Positions 23,279 through 31,308 of a DNA stretch of 64,000 bases are shown here, piece after piece (position 1 is the stretch's first letter; each line of letters begins with the position of its first letter). The notes below the pieces were generated by a model. The model searched no databases. It was not told the origin of the DNA and saw nothing but the letters and a program-made list of their open reading frames with translations. The DNA lies in NCBI RefSeq assembly GCF_023544665.1, contig NZ_JAMJFL010000028.1:1-64000 (forward strand), in the 5' to 3' direction. A program made the position numbers and the translations under genes. The DNA comes from Streptomyces sp. YS415 (GTDB lineage: Bacteria > Actinomycetota > Actinomycetes > Streptomycetales > Streptomycetaceae).

Positions 23279-25147
23279 ATGAAGCAGAGTTCCCTAGGGC
23301 TGCGCCGAAGAGCGTGGCGACGCGGGGTGGCCGCGACGGCCGTGGCCGCGCTGGGTGTCACGGGTGCCTGGATGGCCGTACCGGCCGCCGGCGCCCCTTC
23401 GGCCGGTGCCGGGACCGTGTGCGAGCCGACCGAGGGGTTCGCGGGCTGCCGGCTCTTCACCGCGACGGGTGCGGCGGAGACGTTCCGGGTGCCCGCCGGG
23501 GTGAAGGAACTCGACGTGCGGGCCTGGGGCCAGGGCGGCCGCGGCAGCTCCATGTCGAGCGGTGGAGCGGGGGCGTACGCCGCCGGAAAGCTGTCGGTCG
23601 ACGAGGGCGAGGTGCTCTCCGTCGCCGTGGCGAGCCGAGACTTCGGCGACGCGCTCGGTGGCAAGGCCGGAGCCCCCGGGGTCGGCGAGGGCGGCGCCAG
23701 CAGCGGGATCCGCGCGAGCGACGGCAAGCCGCTGCTGATCGCCGCCGGTGGCGGCGGCAGCACCGACGTCGTCATCCCGAGTGCGGGTGACGCGGGCGCC
23801 GGTGGCGCCGAACGCGGCCAGGACGCCACGGAGGCCACCGGCGGCAAGGGTGCCGACGGAGCCAAGGGCGGCGCGGGCGGGGGCAACGGCGCCGCAGGTG
23901 CCGACGCCTCCGCGGGCGGCAAGGGCGGCGACGGCGGCACGGGCCGGTACGGCGGTGGCGGCGGTGGCGGCGGCTATGCGGGCGGCGGCGGGGGCGCCGG
24001 CTCGGACGTCGACGATACCGCCGGCAGCGGTGGCGGCGGCACCAGCTACGCCGACCCGAAGCGCATGACCGACGTGCGCATGGTGGTCAGCGACGGCGCC
24101 AAGGCCCCGGCGAAGGACGACCCCTTCTGGGAGTCCTCCGACAACCCCATCGACTCCGGCATCGCCGAGGGCGGCGTCAACGCCCCGGGCGGGGTCGGCC
24201 GTGTCGTGCTGCAGTGGGCGACTCCCGCGGTCGCCGAACTGGCGAAGGCGTCCGGCGACGACCAGACCCGCGACCCGGACGAACTGTTCGACCCGGTGGC
24301 GGTCGTGGTCCGGGACAAGGACGGCACCCCGGTCAAGGACGCCACCGTGACGTTCACGATCGAGGACCCCAACGGCACCGGGGTGAGCTTCGACGCCTAC
24401 GAGCCGCTGCGCAAGGTCGTCCTCGCGACCGACGAGTACGGCCGCGCCCAGGCACCCGCCGTCGCGGCCGACAAGACGGAGGGCGCGTTCACCGTCCGGG
24501 CCGTCGCCCAGGGCAAGACGGCCGTCTTCACCGGACAGGTCAAGAAGCTGGCCTACAGCGTGACCGCCGTCCAGGGCGACGGACAGCGCACCGGCCCCGA
24601 GGAGGCCTTCGGCGAGAAGCTCCAGGCCCTCGTCGAGGTGGACGGCGCGCCCAAGGCCGGGGTGACCGTGCGGTTCGACGTCGAGTACACCTCCTCCAGG
24701 AGCGGTCCGCGCTTCTCGCCGGACTTCTACGTGGTCGGCGTCCAGGCGAAGACCGACGCGGAGGGCATCGCCACCACGCCGGTGCTGTACGCCGGTACCG
24801 ACCCGGGCACCTACACCGTCGTCGCCACGCGCGGCGAGGCCTCGGCCACCTTCACGGTCGAGGTCGGGGACGACAACTCCCCGGGTGAGCCCACGCCTTC
24901 GCCGTCGGCCTCGGCCGAGCCGAGCGGATCGGCCTCGCCCGCGCCGAGCGCGTCGTCCGACGGGGGTACGGACACCGCCGGCGCCGGCGCCGGCGGTGCG
25001 CAGGGCGACGGCTCCGGCGGCTCCGGCGGCGGCCTGGCCGTGACCGGCGCCGGCGGCATCGGCCTGCTGCTGGGCACGGCCGCCGTCCTGGCCGGCCTGG
25101 GCGTGCTCGCACTGCGGCTGCGGACGCGCCTGCAGAACCGCGGCTGA
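23279..25147 (+). CDS. LAxTG sortase-anchored glycine-rich surface protein with Ig-like domains
   Basis: A 622-residue protein; GGAGGGGTGGG precedes the ATG. Signal peptide: RRRAWRRGVAATAVAALGVTGAWMAVPAAG. Next comes a beta-rich module opening FRVPAGVKELDVRAWGQGGR, with a very glycine-rich stretch (about 150-260) similar to glycine-rich domains of secreted adhesins. Two Ig-like modules follow (about 320-420 and 420-530), both with PVKDATVTFTIE-type strands. A Ser/Pro/Ala wall-spanning linker ends in LAVTG (about 586-590), a hydrophobic helix and a basic tail (RLRTRLQNRG), the signal for class E sortases. Likely covalently bound to peptidoglycan. Function may be adhesion or scaffold. Confidence 0.85.
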   Translation: MKQSSLGLRRRAWRRGVAATAVAALGVTGAWMAVPAAGAPSAGAGTVCEPTEGFAGCRLFTATGAAETFRVPAGVKELDVRAWGQGGRGSSMSSGGAGAYAAGKLSVDEGEVLSVAVASRDFGDALGGKAGAPGVGEGGASSGIRASDGKPLLIAAGGGGSTDVVIPSAGDAGAGGAERGQDATEATGGKGADGAKGGAGGGNGAAGADASAGGKGGDGGTGRYGGGGGGGGYAGGGGGAGSDVDDTAGSGGGGTSYADPKRMTDVRMVVSDGAKAPAKDDPFWESSDNPIDSGIAEGGVNAPGGVGRVVLQWATPAVAELAKASGDDQTRDPDELFDPVAVVVRDKDGTPVKDATVTFTIEDPNGTGVSFDAYEPLRKVVLATDEYGRAQAPAVAADKTEGAFTVRAVAQGKTAVFTGQVKKLAYSVTAVQGDGQRTGPEEAFGEKLQALVEVDGAPKAGVTVRFDVEYTSSRSGPRFSPDFYVVGVQAKTDAEGIATTPVLYAGTDPGTYTVVATRGEASATFTVEVGDDNSPGEPTPSPSASAEPSGSASPAPSASSDGGTDTAGAGAGGAQGDGSGGSGGGLAVTGAGGIGLLLGTAAVLAGLGVLALRLRTRLQNRG

Positions 25148-25158
25148 CGCGGAAACGG

Positions 25159-25200
25159 AAGCGGCCGGGGCCCACGCAGTGGTGTGGGCCCCGGCCGCTT
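25159..25200. terminator. Bidirectional terminator
   Basis: A perfect 17-base inverted repeat: AAGCGGCCGGGGCCCAC at 25159-25175 and its complement at 25184-25200, with an 8-base loop. It lies exactly between the stops of two convergent genes and has A-rich and T-containing edges on opposite sides, so it can stop both transcripts. Confidence 0.85.
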
Positions 25201-25213
25201 CGCTCTGTCGCCG

Positions 25214-27871
25214 TTACGGCGCCAGTACCTGCCCGAGCCGGCCGTCGGTCGGCGTGCCCAGGGTGGTCTTGCTGTAGATGCGCGAGTCGCCGTAGCCGAG
25301 GCCCGTGCTGTTGCTCGGGATGTGCAGCAGGACGCCGTCCGTGCCGTCCTCGCCGTCCGCGCCCACGGTGAGGTCGGCGCGGCCGTAGCCCGACAGGTCC
25401 GTCAGCGTCACCGACGTACCGAACAGGTCGCCCGCCTCGGCGGCGCCGGGCACGGACGTGGTGTCCTGCGAGATCGCCGCCGAGCCCGAGCCGGTCAGGC
25501 CCGTCGAGCTGCCCTTGACGAGGACCACGGAGCCCGCGTTGGCGTGGCTGACTCCGCTGCGGGTGAGGTCCTCGCCGCGGGCACCGGCCAGGACGTCGGC
25601 GTAGCCGTCGGCGTCGAGGTCGCCGGCCGAGACCGAGAGGCCGAGGGCGTCGCCGGACTCGTTGCCGCCCGGGACGCCCGAGGTGTCCTGGTGGATGACC
25701 TTCATGCCGGTGGTGGTGAAGCCGGTCGAGGTGCCGAGCAGCATGGTGATCTGGCCGCCCGAGATGGCGCCCGACTCCGAGGCGACCGGCTGGCCGATGA
25801 CGATGTCGTCGTAGCCGTTGCCGTTGAAGTCAGCGGCGGCTATGGAGCGGCCGCCCTTGACCGAGAGGACCCCGGCCTTGGTCAGACCGGTCGCCGAGCC
25901 CGCGAAGCGGACGACCCGTCCGATGCCGCCGCTGTCGCGGTAGTTGAGGGCGACGTCCGCGTAGCCGTCCCGGTTGAAGTCGCCGGTGGTGGCGTCGAGG
26001 TGGGCGACCGCGCCGGTGGCGGAGGTGAGCGTGCCGTACGTGGTGCCGGCGTCGGTCAGCCGGACGTGGTAGTTGCCGCCCTTGCCGGTGCCGGCCGAGA
26101 AGACGTCGGCCTTGCCGTCGCCGTTGAAGTCGCCCACGGTGACGGCCGATCCGAGCTTGGCACCGGCCGCGGTGACCCCGGTCGTGCTGTACGAGAAGCC
26201 GGTGTTCAGGGCGGGGCCGTACATCACGGTGACCTGGCCGCGGTCGGTGTTGCCGCTGGTGTCGTCCTCGCCCGGCGCGCCGATCGCGAGGTCGGCGTGG
26301 CCGTCGCCGTTGACGTCGCCCCAGGCCGTCGCGGCACCGAAGGAGTCACCGGACTCGGAGGTGCCGGGGACCCCGGCGCTGTTCTGGCTGAAGCCGATCC
26401 GGGACGCGGTGACCGGGCCGTCGATGCCGCCCGGGACCACGGTGACGCGGTTGGCCTTGGGGGTGCCGGCGACCAGGTCGCTGACGCCGTCGCGGTTGAA
26501 GTCGGTGGTGGCCAGGGCGTGCGAGATGCCCGGCGACTTGGCCAGCGAGGCGATCTGCCCGAGCTTCGGGTAGAGGTTGAGGCCCGGGCAGGCCGTGGCG
26601 TTGGTGTCCTTGTGCCCGAAGACGCGCGGCAGCTCGATCGGCTTGCCCTCGGCGACCTTGTTGCCGCTGTGGTTGAGCGGCGCGCGCGAGGTCAGCGTGA
26701 CCTTGCCGGTCGGGTCGATGCCGTACATCCCGAACTTCCAGGCGACGACCCGGGCGATGACGTCGAGGGCGGCCTTGGTCGGCTTGGCGGACTCGAAATT
26801 GCCGATGTAGGAGATGCCGAGCGTGTCGGTGTTGAAACCGGCATCGTGCGCGCCGATCACCGGCAGGTCCATGCCGCCGCTGCGGCCCTCGAAGATCTGG
26901 CCGCACTTGTCGACGACGAAGTTGTACCCGACGTCGAAGTATTTTTGCCCGAAGTGCGCCTGCTGGATGGTGCGCATCCGGGCCTTGGACTCGGCGCAGG
27001 ACAGCGTGTTGTCGCTGTCGACGCCGGTGTGGTGAACGACGGCGGCCTTGATGTCGGTGCCGTAGCTCGGCGTGCCGTTGTAGTCCGTCGACGCGCCCCA
27101 CTCGGCCTGCGTGATGATCGGGGGCTTCACCACCGTGGACGGGCGGGGGGCCGGGACCGTGGGCGTCGGGGTCGGCGTCGGGGACGTCGACGTGCTGGGC
27201 GTCGCAGAGGGGGAGGCCGAGGTGCTGGGCGTCGCCGAGGCGGAGGCCGTGACCGACGCGGAGGCCGAGGCGCTGTCCGACGGTGTCGCCGCGGGCGTCG
27301 TCGACTCCTCGACCGCGAAGGCCGCCGGCTTCACTCCGCCCTCCGGGTCCGTGCCCGGGTCCAGCAGCTTGACGTCCATGCCGGCCGGCTGCCCGCCCAG
27401 CTCGGTGCCGGCGGAGTTCACCACCCGCACCTCCACGCCGTCGGACGCGCCGGTCCACACCGACTCCGTACCGCCCCGCAGCGCGGCCCGTTCGGCCTCG
27501 GCGCCGTCCGCCTGGCTCGGCTCCAGGACCAGCTCGCGCCACGGCGACCACTCGCCGGTCTCGATGTCCCGGGTGCGCACCTCGGGCGTGCCCTTGGTCC
27601 TGGCCTCGGGGTCGTCCCAGGTCACCACCACCGCGCTGAACTGCTCGGTCTCCCGCTTGTCCAGGCCCTTGCGGCCCGAGCCCTCGTTCTCGAGCTTCAG
27701 CGTGTGCACGGACGGCTCACGCTCGCCGGCCTTGTCGTCGGACGACGCCGGCTGGTCCGCCATCGCATACGTGACGACTCCCGCCCCGCTCAGCACGACC
27801 GCCCCGACGGTCAGCCAGGCCCGCCGCCGGAGACTGAGCGGCTTGTACGCATGGGTCCTACGAGGACTCAA
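25214..27871 (-). CDS. Secreted PGRP/amidase-2 protein with FG-GAP repeats
   Basis: A protein of 885 residues from a TTG at 27871, with GGGGTGGGG just upstream. Basic signal peptide, then an N-terminal domain of about 160 residues, a Ser/Thr/Ala/Pro linker, and an amidase-2/PGRP domain: PIITQAEWGAS, AAVVHHTGVDSDN, YNFVVDKCGQIFEGR and FGHKDTNATACPG, which supply the zinc ligands His, His and Cys. The C-terminal 400 residues are FG-GAP repeats (DFNRDGVSDLVAG, DVNGDGHADLAIGAPGEDD and others), a beta-propeller with calcium-loop DxDxDG elements. Expected to cleave the N-acetylmuramoyl-L-alanine bond. An opposite-strand frame of 900 codons is a shadow. Confidence 0.9.
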   Translation of the reverse strand: MSPRRTHAYKPLSLRRRAWLTVGAVVLSGAGVVTYAMADQPASSDDKAGEREPSVHTLKLENEGSGRKGLDKRETEQFSAVVVTWDDPEARTKGTPEVRTRDIETGEWSPWRELVLEPSQADGAEAERAALRGGTESVWTGASDGVEVRVVNSAGTELGGQPAGMDVKLLDPGTDPEGGVKPAAFAVEESTTPAATPSDSASASASVTASASATPSTSASPSATPSTSTSPTPTPTPTVPAPRPSTVVKPPIITQAEWGASTDYNGTPSYGTDIKAAVVHHTGVDSDNTLSCAESKARMRTIQQAHFGQKYFDVGYNFVVDKCGQIFEGRSGGMDLPVIGAHDAGFNTDTLGISYIGNFESAKPTKAALDVIARVVAWKFGMYGIDPTGKVTLTSRAPLNHSGNKVAEGKPIELPRVFGHKDTNATACPGLNLYPKLGQIASLAKSPGISHALATTDFNRDGVSDLVAGTPKANRVTVVPGGIDGPVTASRIGFSQNSAGVPGTSESGDSFGAATAWGDVNGDGHADLAIGAPGEDDTSGNTDRGQVTVMYGPALNTGFSYSTTGVTAAGAKLGSAVTVGDFNGDGKADVFSAGTGKGGNYHVRLTDAGTTYGTLTSATGAVAHLDATTGDFNRDGYADVALNYRDSGGIGRVVRFAGSATGLTKAGVLSVKGGRSIAAADFNGNGYDDIVIGQPVASESGAISGGQITMLLGTSTGFTTTGMKVIHQDTSGVPGGNESGDALGLSVSAGDLDADGYADVLAGARGEDLTRSGVSHANAGSVVLVKGSSTGLTGSGSAAISQDTTSVPGAAEAGDLFGTSVTLTDLSGYGRADLTVGADGEDGTDGVLLHIPSNSTGLGYGDSRIYSKTTLGTPTDGRLGQVLAP

Positions 27872-28103
27872 CTACCCCACCCCTAGAGATTGGACACGAT
27901 CGCCACACCTGTAACAGGCGCGCTCTCCCTTCAGCGTCGAGCCCGGTTCAAACATCACCCGGGCAAAAGGTTGTACGGCCCCCTCACTTTTCTGTGTGTG
28001 CATGAGCACAGCCGTGACGTGTGATGCCGCTGTGTCGGAATCCGCTTGATCCTGTGGGGGAGTTCGCGGAGGTTCCCCTGCGGATCGACGGGAGGGCGGG
28101 CCG

Positions 28104-28535
28104 ATGGACCAGGGGGACGAGCGAAGGGCGCACGCGCACGGGATGCGGGGGCTCACGGCGGCTTTCGTCGCCCGGGTCACCGCCCGGAACCGGCTGCCGC
28201 TCGACTACTCGGTGGCCAGCCTGCGCGTCGTCGACTTCCTCATCGACGGCCTGCGCAAGGGCGGCGCCGACCGGGAACGCGCCCGCGAGACGCTCTTCGG
28301 ACTCGGCGCGTACGTCGGTGAGGTGCTGGTGCGCCGGGCGGGCGCCGTCTGGGTCGACTTCGACGCCCAGGAGCGCGCCTACTTCGGCCAGCCGGTCGGC
28401 GTACGGATGCCGGACGGCCGGGTCTGGAACCCGCTCGGCAAGGTCCACAACCGCTTCGACGCGGGCGGCCCCGAGGAATCCCTGCACACCTTCTACCTGA
28501 CCCTGCCCGGCCGGGCCAGGCGGGCCGCCGCCTGA
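28104..28535 (+). CDS. Hypothetical protein, paralogue of the 22787 gene
   Basis: A 143-residue soluble protein preceded by GGGAGGGCGGG. Its core (LPLDYSVASLRVVDFLIDGL, LFGLGAYVGEVLVRRAGAVW, RMPDGRVWNPLGKVHNRFDA) lines up with the protein at 22787-23194. It adds a C-terminal segment ESLHTFYLTLPGRAR. The function is unknown. It is followed after about 110 bases by an ECF sigma gene on the same strand. Confidence 0.72.
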   Translation: MDQGDERRAHAHGMRGLTAAFVARVTARNRLPLDYSVASLRVVDFLIDGLRKGGADRERARETLFGLGAYVGEVLVRRAGAVWVDFDAQERAYFGQPVGVRMPDGRVWNPLGKVHNRFDAGGPEESLHTFYLTLPGRARRAAA

Positions 28536-28646
28536 GCCGGATGGAGGGTGGCGTCGGCTGCTGTGACACTTCCGCGCGGCCCGGCGCTGTTGACCGTGGG
28601 GGGCGTGGGCAGAGGACGGAGCCGTGCCGTGGGGTGCGATCCGGCC

Positions 28647-29291
28647 ATGAACTCGGCAGGACGAGGACAGTACTTGGGCCAGGGAGCGGAACCCCGTCGC
28701 GGGCACGCGCACGACGGGGAGCTCGGCGCGGCCGTCGCGCGGGCGCAGGAGGGTGACGAGGCGGCCTTCGCGGTCGCCTACCGCATCGTGCAGCCCGGGC
28801 TCCTCGGCTACCTGCGCGGCATCGTCGGCGACGACGCCGAGGACGTGGCCTCCGACGCCTGGCTGGAGATCGCCCGCGACCTCGGCCGGTTCAAGGGCGA
28901 CGGAGCGGGCTTCCGTGGCTGGAGCGCGACCATCGCCCGGCACCGGGCGCTGGACCATCTGCGCCGCCAGCGGGTACGGCCCCGGTCGACGGCGACCGAG
29001 CAGGACGTACTCGACCTGGCGGGCCCGCACAGCACGCACGAGCAGGCACTGGAGTCCATCTCCACCGAGTACGCCCTGGATCTGGTCCGGGGGCTGCCGC
29101 GCGACCAGGCCGAGGCCGTGCTGCTGCGGGTGGTCGTGGGCCTGGACGGCCCCGCGGCCGCCCGGGTGCTCGGCAAGCGCCCCGGCGCGGTGCGCACCGC
29201 CGCGTACCGGGGCCTGAAGCGCCTGGCGAGCCAGCTGGGCGCCGAGGGTGTGACGGATGACGGCCCCCGGACGCTGGGGGAGTCGAAATGA
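28647..29291 (+). CDS. ECF-type RNA polymerase sigma factor (module 1)
   Basis: From the ATG at 28647 the protein has 214 residues; the frame is open to 28548 but the extra part is not conserved. Region 2 is seen in AYRIVQPGLLGYLRGIVGDD followed by DVASDAWLEIARDLGRFKGD and FRGWSATIARHRALDHLRRQ. Region 4 is LPRDQAEAVLLRVVVGLDGP followed by ARVLGKRPGAVRTAAYRGLKRL. The stop overlaps an ATG (ATGA at 29288). It is closely similar to the sigma factor at 30634, and both precede a single-span membrane protein gene, the usual plan for a sigma factor held by a membrane anti-sigma factor. Confidence 0.9.
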   Translation: MNSAGRGQYLGQGAEPRRGHAHDGELGAAVARAQEGDEAAFAVAYRIVQPGLLGYLRGIVGDDAEDVASDAWLEIARDLGRFKGDGAGFRGWSATIARHRALDHLRRQRVRPRSTATEQDVLDLAGPHSTHEQALESISTEYALDLVRGLPRDQAEAVLLRVVVGLDGPAAARVLGKRPGAVRTAAYRGLKRLASQLGAEGVTDDGPRTLGESK

Positions 29292-29470
29292 ACGGAGCGG
29301 GAAGCGCGGACGTGACACGGGGGGAGCGCCGCGTCCGCACAGGTCGCGGATGCCGTGTCGCCCTCGGGGCGCCGGCGGCTCGCACAGGCCCCACGGGCCA
29401 CACGGGATCCAGCGGGACCACGCGCCGCGGATCGGTCAGGTCGGACAGGAACGGAAACGGACATGGGTGA
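29288..29470 (+). CDS. Possible small ORF coupled to the sigma factor
   Basis: A 60-codon frame whose ATG overlaps the sigma stop (ATGA) and whose stop overlaps the next gene start by 8 bases. The product is basic and Gly/Arg/Thr-rich, with no membrane helix or known motif. The position is that of a coupled gene, but the composition is close to what a shadow frame gives. It could be a leader that couples translation of sigma and membrane protein. Confidence 0.25.
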   Translation: MNGAGSADVTRGERRVRTGRGCRVALGAPAARTGPTGHTGSSGTTRRGSVRSDRNGNGHG

Positions 29471-30293
29471 ACAGCTGAGCGACGGCGGCACCGCCGGCCG
29501 TCGGCCCGTGCTCCCGCACGGCACCCCGTCCGGCCCGCCCGCGGACACCGGACGGCCCGGCCTGGAGGCACTGCTCGCCGCCGCGATGCGCCCGGCCGCC
29601 GTGGACGCCGAGGGCGAGCGGCGTGCCGTCGCCGCGTTCCGGGCCGCCCGGGAGGCGGGGGTGCACCGGGCCCGCACCCGGCGCCGGGACGACTGGCGGC
29701 CCCGGACGCGCGGCCACACCCTGCGGTCGCTGCGGGCCACGCTCTCGCTGTTCGCCGCGAGCCTCGCCCTCGGCGGGGCCGCCTTCGCGGCGATCGGTAC
29801 GGCCGGTTCCTCCTCGGACGCCTCCGACGGCCACGGCACGCCCACCCCGTCCACCGCTCCCGCCGACCCGGACCCCGAGCCCTCCGCCCCGGCCTCCGGC
29901 ACCGCCACCGCGGTCCGGGAGCGGCCGTCCACCGCCGCGGACACCGAGGCCAAGTGCCGCGCCTACGAGCAGCTCGAGGGCAACGGCAAGGCGCTGGACG
30001 CCCCGGCCTGGCAGCGGCTGACCGAGGCAGCGGGCGGCGCGGAGAAGGTGGCCGCCTACTGCGCGCAGCGGCTCGCGGAGGCGGCGGCGGGAGGCAAGCC
30101 GGAGGCGGAGAAGGAGAACGGCGCCGGGACGGGCAGCGGCTCCGGGACGGGCGGCGGCGCGGACAACGGCGCCGGGGCGGGAACTGACAACGGCGCCGGG
30201 ACGGGCACCGACAACGGATCCGGCACGGGCGCGGGCAACGGCTCCGGCGCGGGCAACGACAGCAACACCGGCAAACCCGGCAAGAAGAACTGA
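29463..30293 (+). CDS. Single-span membrane protein, putative anti-sigma factor (module 1)
   Basis: A 276-residue protein from the ATG at 29463. The cytoplasmic part ends LEALLAAAMRP..VDAEGERRAVAAFRAARE, then one membrane helix (LRATLSLFAASLALGGAAFAAIG), a Ser/Thr/Pro linker and an outer domain with two Cys (AKCRAYEQLEGNGK to KVAAYCAQRLAEA). The last 60 residues repeat Gly-Thr-Asn-Gly-Ala and end GKPGKKN. The same order of parts is found in the product of 31308. The anti-sigma role is inferred from position; no HXXXCXXC zinc motif is present. Confidence 0.75.
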   Translation: MGEQLSDGGTAGRRPVLPHGTPSGPPADTGRPGLEALLAAAMRPAAVDAEGERRAVAAFRAAREAGVHRARTRRRDDWRPRTRGHTLRSLRATLSLFAASLALGGAAFAAIGTAGSSSDASDGHGTPTPSTAPADPDPEPSAPASGTATAVRERPSTAADTEAKCRAYEQLEGNGKALDAPAWQRLTEAAGGAEKVAAYCAQRLAEAAAGGKPEAEKENGAGTGSGSGTGGGADNGAGAGTDNGAGTGTDNGSGTGAGNGSGAGNDSNTGKPGKKN

Positions 30294-30361
30294 CCCCGGC
30301 TGTCCGGGAGTCGACCTCCCCGGACCGCCGATGTCGGCCACCCCGGGCCCCCGCCAAAGCA

Positions 30362-30403
30362 ACGGCCGGGGCCGCCACCCCCCACAGGAGAGGCCCCGGC
30401 CGT
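30362..30403 (+). terminator. Terminator after sigma module 1
   Basis: A perfect 12-base inverted repeat, ACGGCCGGGGCC at 30362-30373 and its complement at 30392-30403, with an 18-base loop, 68 bases after the stop of the membrane-protein gene. It separates the two sigma modules into two transcripts. Confidence 0.7.
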
Positions 30404-30633
30404 CGCGCGGTACGGGCCGCGCGGCGGCCCGTACTTCCTACAGCGCCATGAGTGCGGTTTCTGTCACACCCCGACGCGTCCCGCATGTGCTGCGTCTTGT
30501 CCGGACATGGACGAGCAGCGGTTTCAGGTCGTAACGTGCCTTTCGCGTCGCACGGGGAAGTTGAACGATCACTGAAACCGTCGGCGGGCCGCCGTGCCGG
30601 GGCCATCCACCCGACCATCTACCGAGGTACCGA

Positions 30634-31308
30634 GTGCTGGGGGACGACGCGGAGCTGACGGCCGCGGTGCTTGCGGCACAGGACGGCGACGAGACCGCGT
30701 TCCGGACTGTGTACCGCGCGGTGCACCCGCGGCTGCTCGGATACGTACGGACGCTGGTCGGCGACCCGGACGCCGAGGACGTGGCGTCGGAGGCCTGGCT
30801 CCAGATAGCGCGCGACCTGGATCGCTTCAGCGGGGACGCGGACCGCTTCCGCGGCTGGGCCGCCCGGATAGCCCGCAACCGCGCGCTGGACCACATACGC
30901 ATGCGCGGCCGGCGGCCCGCGATCGGCGGCGACGAGACCGAACTGACCGGCCGCGCGGCCGAGTCCGACACCGCGGGCGAGGCCATCGAGGCCCTGACCA
31001 CCGACGGCACCCTCTCGCTGATCGCCCGGCTGCCGCAGGACCAGGCCGAGGCCGTCGTGCTGCGCGTGGTCGTGGGCCTCGACGCGAAGACCGCCGCGGA
31101 GACGCTGGGCAAGCGCCCGGGTGCGGTCCGCACGGCGGCGCACCGGGGTCTCAAGCGCCTCGCCGAACTGCTCGGCGACCGTCCGGAGGGCGATCCGGAA
31201 TCGGCCGGAGTCCTCGACGCCCTGCCGCCCCAGCGAGAACCGGGCGCCCGCGCGGTGACGTCCGCGAGTGTGACGCATACGCGTGCGCGGACGCAGAAGG
31301 ATGTGTGA
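30634..31308 (+). CDS. ECF-type RNA polymerase sigma factor (module 2)
   Basis: A 224-residue protein from a GTG at 30634, with GAGG upstream. Region 2: AVHPRLLGYVRTLVGDPDAE, SEAWLQIARDLDRFSGD, FRGWAARIARNRALDHIRMR. Region 4: LPQDQAEAVVLRVVVGLDAK, then ETLGKRPGAVRTAAHRGLKRL. It is a clear paralogue of the sigma at 28647. The TGA overlaps the ATG of the next gene by one base (TGATG), so sigma and membrane protein are made together. Confidence 0.92.
   Translation: MLGDDAELTAAVLAAQDGDETAFRTVYRAVHPRLLGYVRTLVGDPDAEDVASEAWLQIARDLDRFSGDADRFRGWAARIARNRALDHIRMRGRRPAIGGDETELTGRAAESDTAGEAIEALTTDGTLSLIARLPQDQAEAVVLRVVVGLDAKTAAETLGKRPGAVRTAAHRGLKRLAELLGDRPEGDPESAGVLDALPPQREPGARAVTSASVTHTRARTQKDV

Noticed and set aside
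25184..27886. A 900-codon plus-strand frame opposite the amidase/FG-GAP gene
   Set aside because: Same reason; its sequence has the repeated GV/AV/VE pattern of an antisense shadow, and the minus-strand protein has complete domains.
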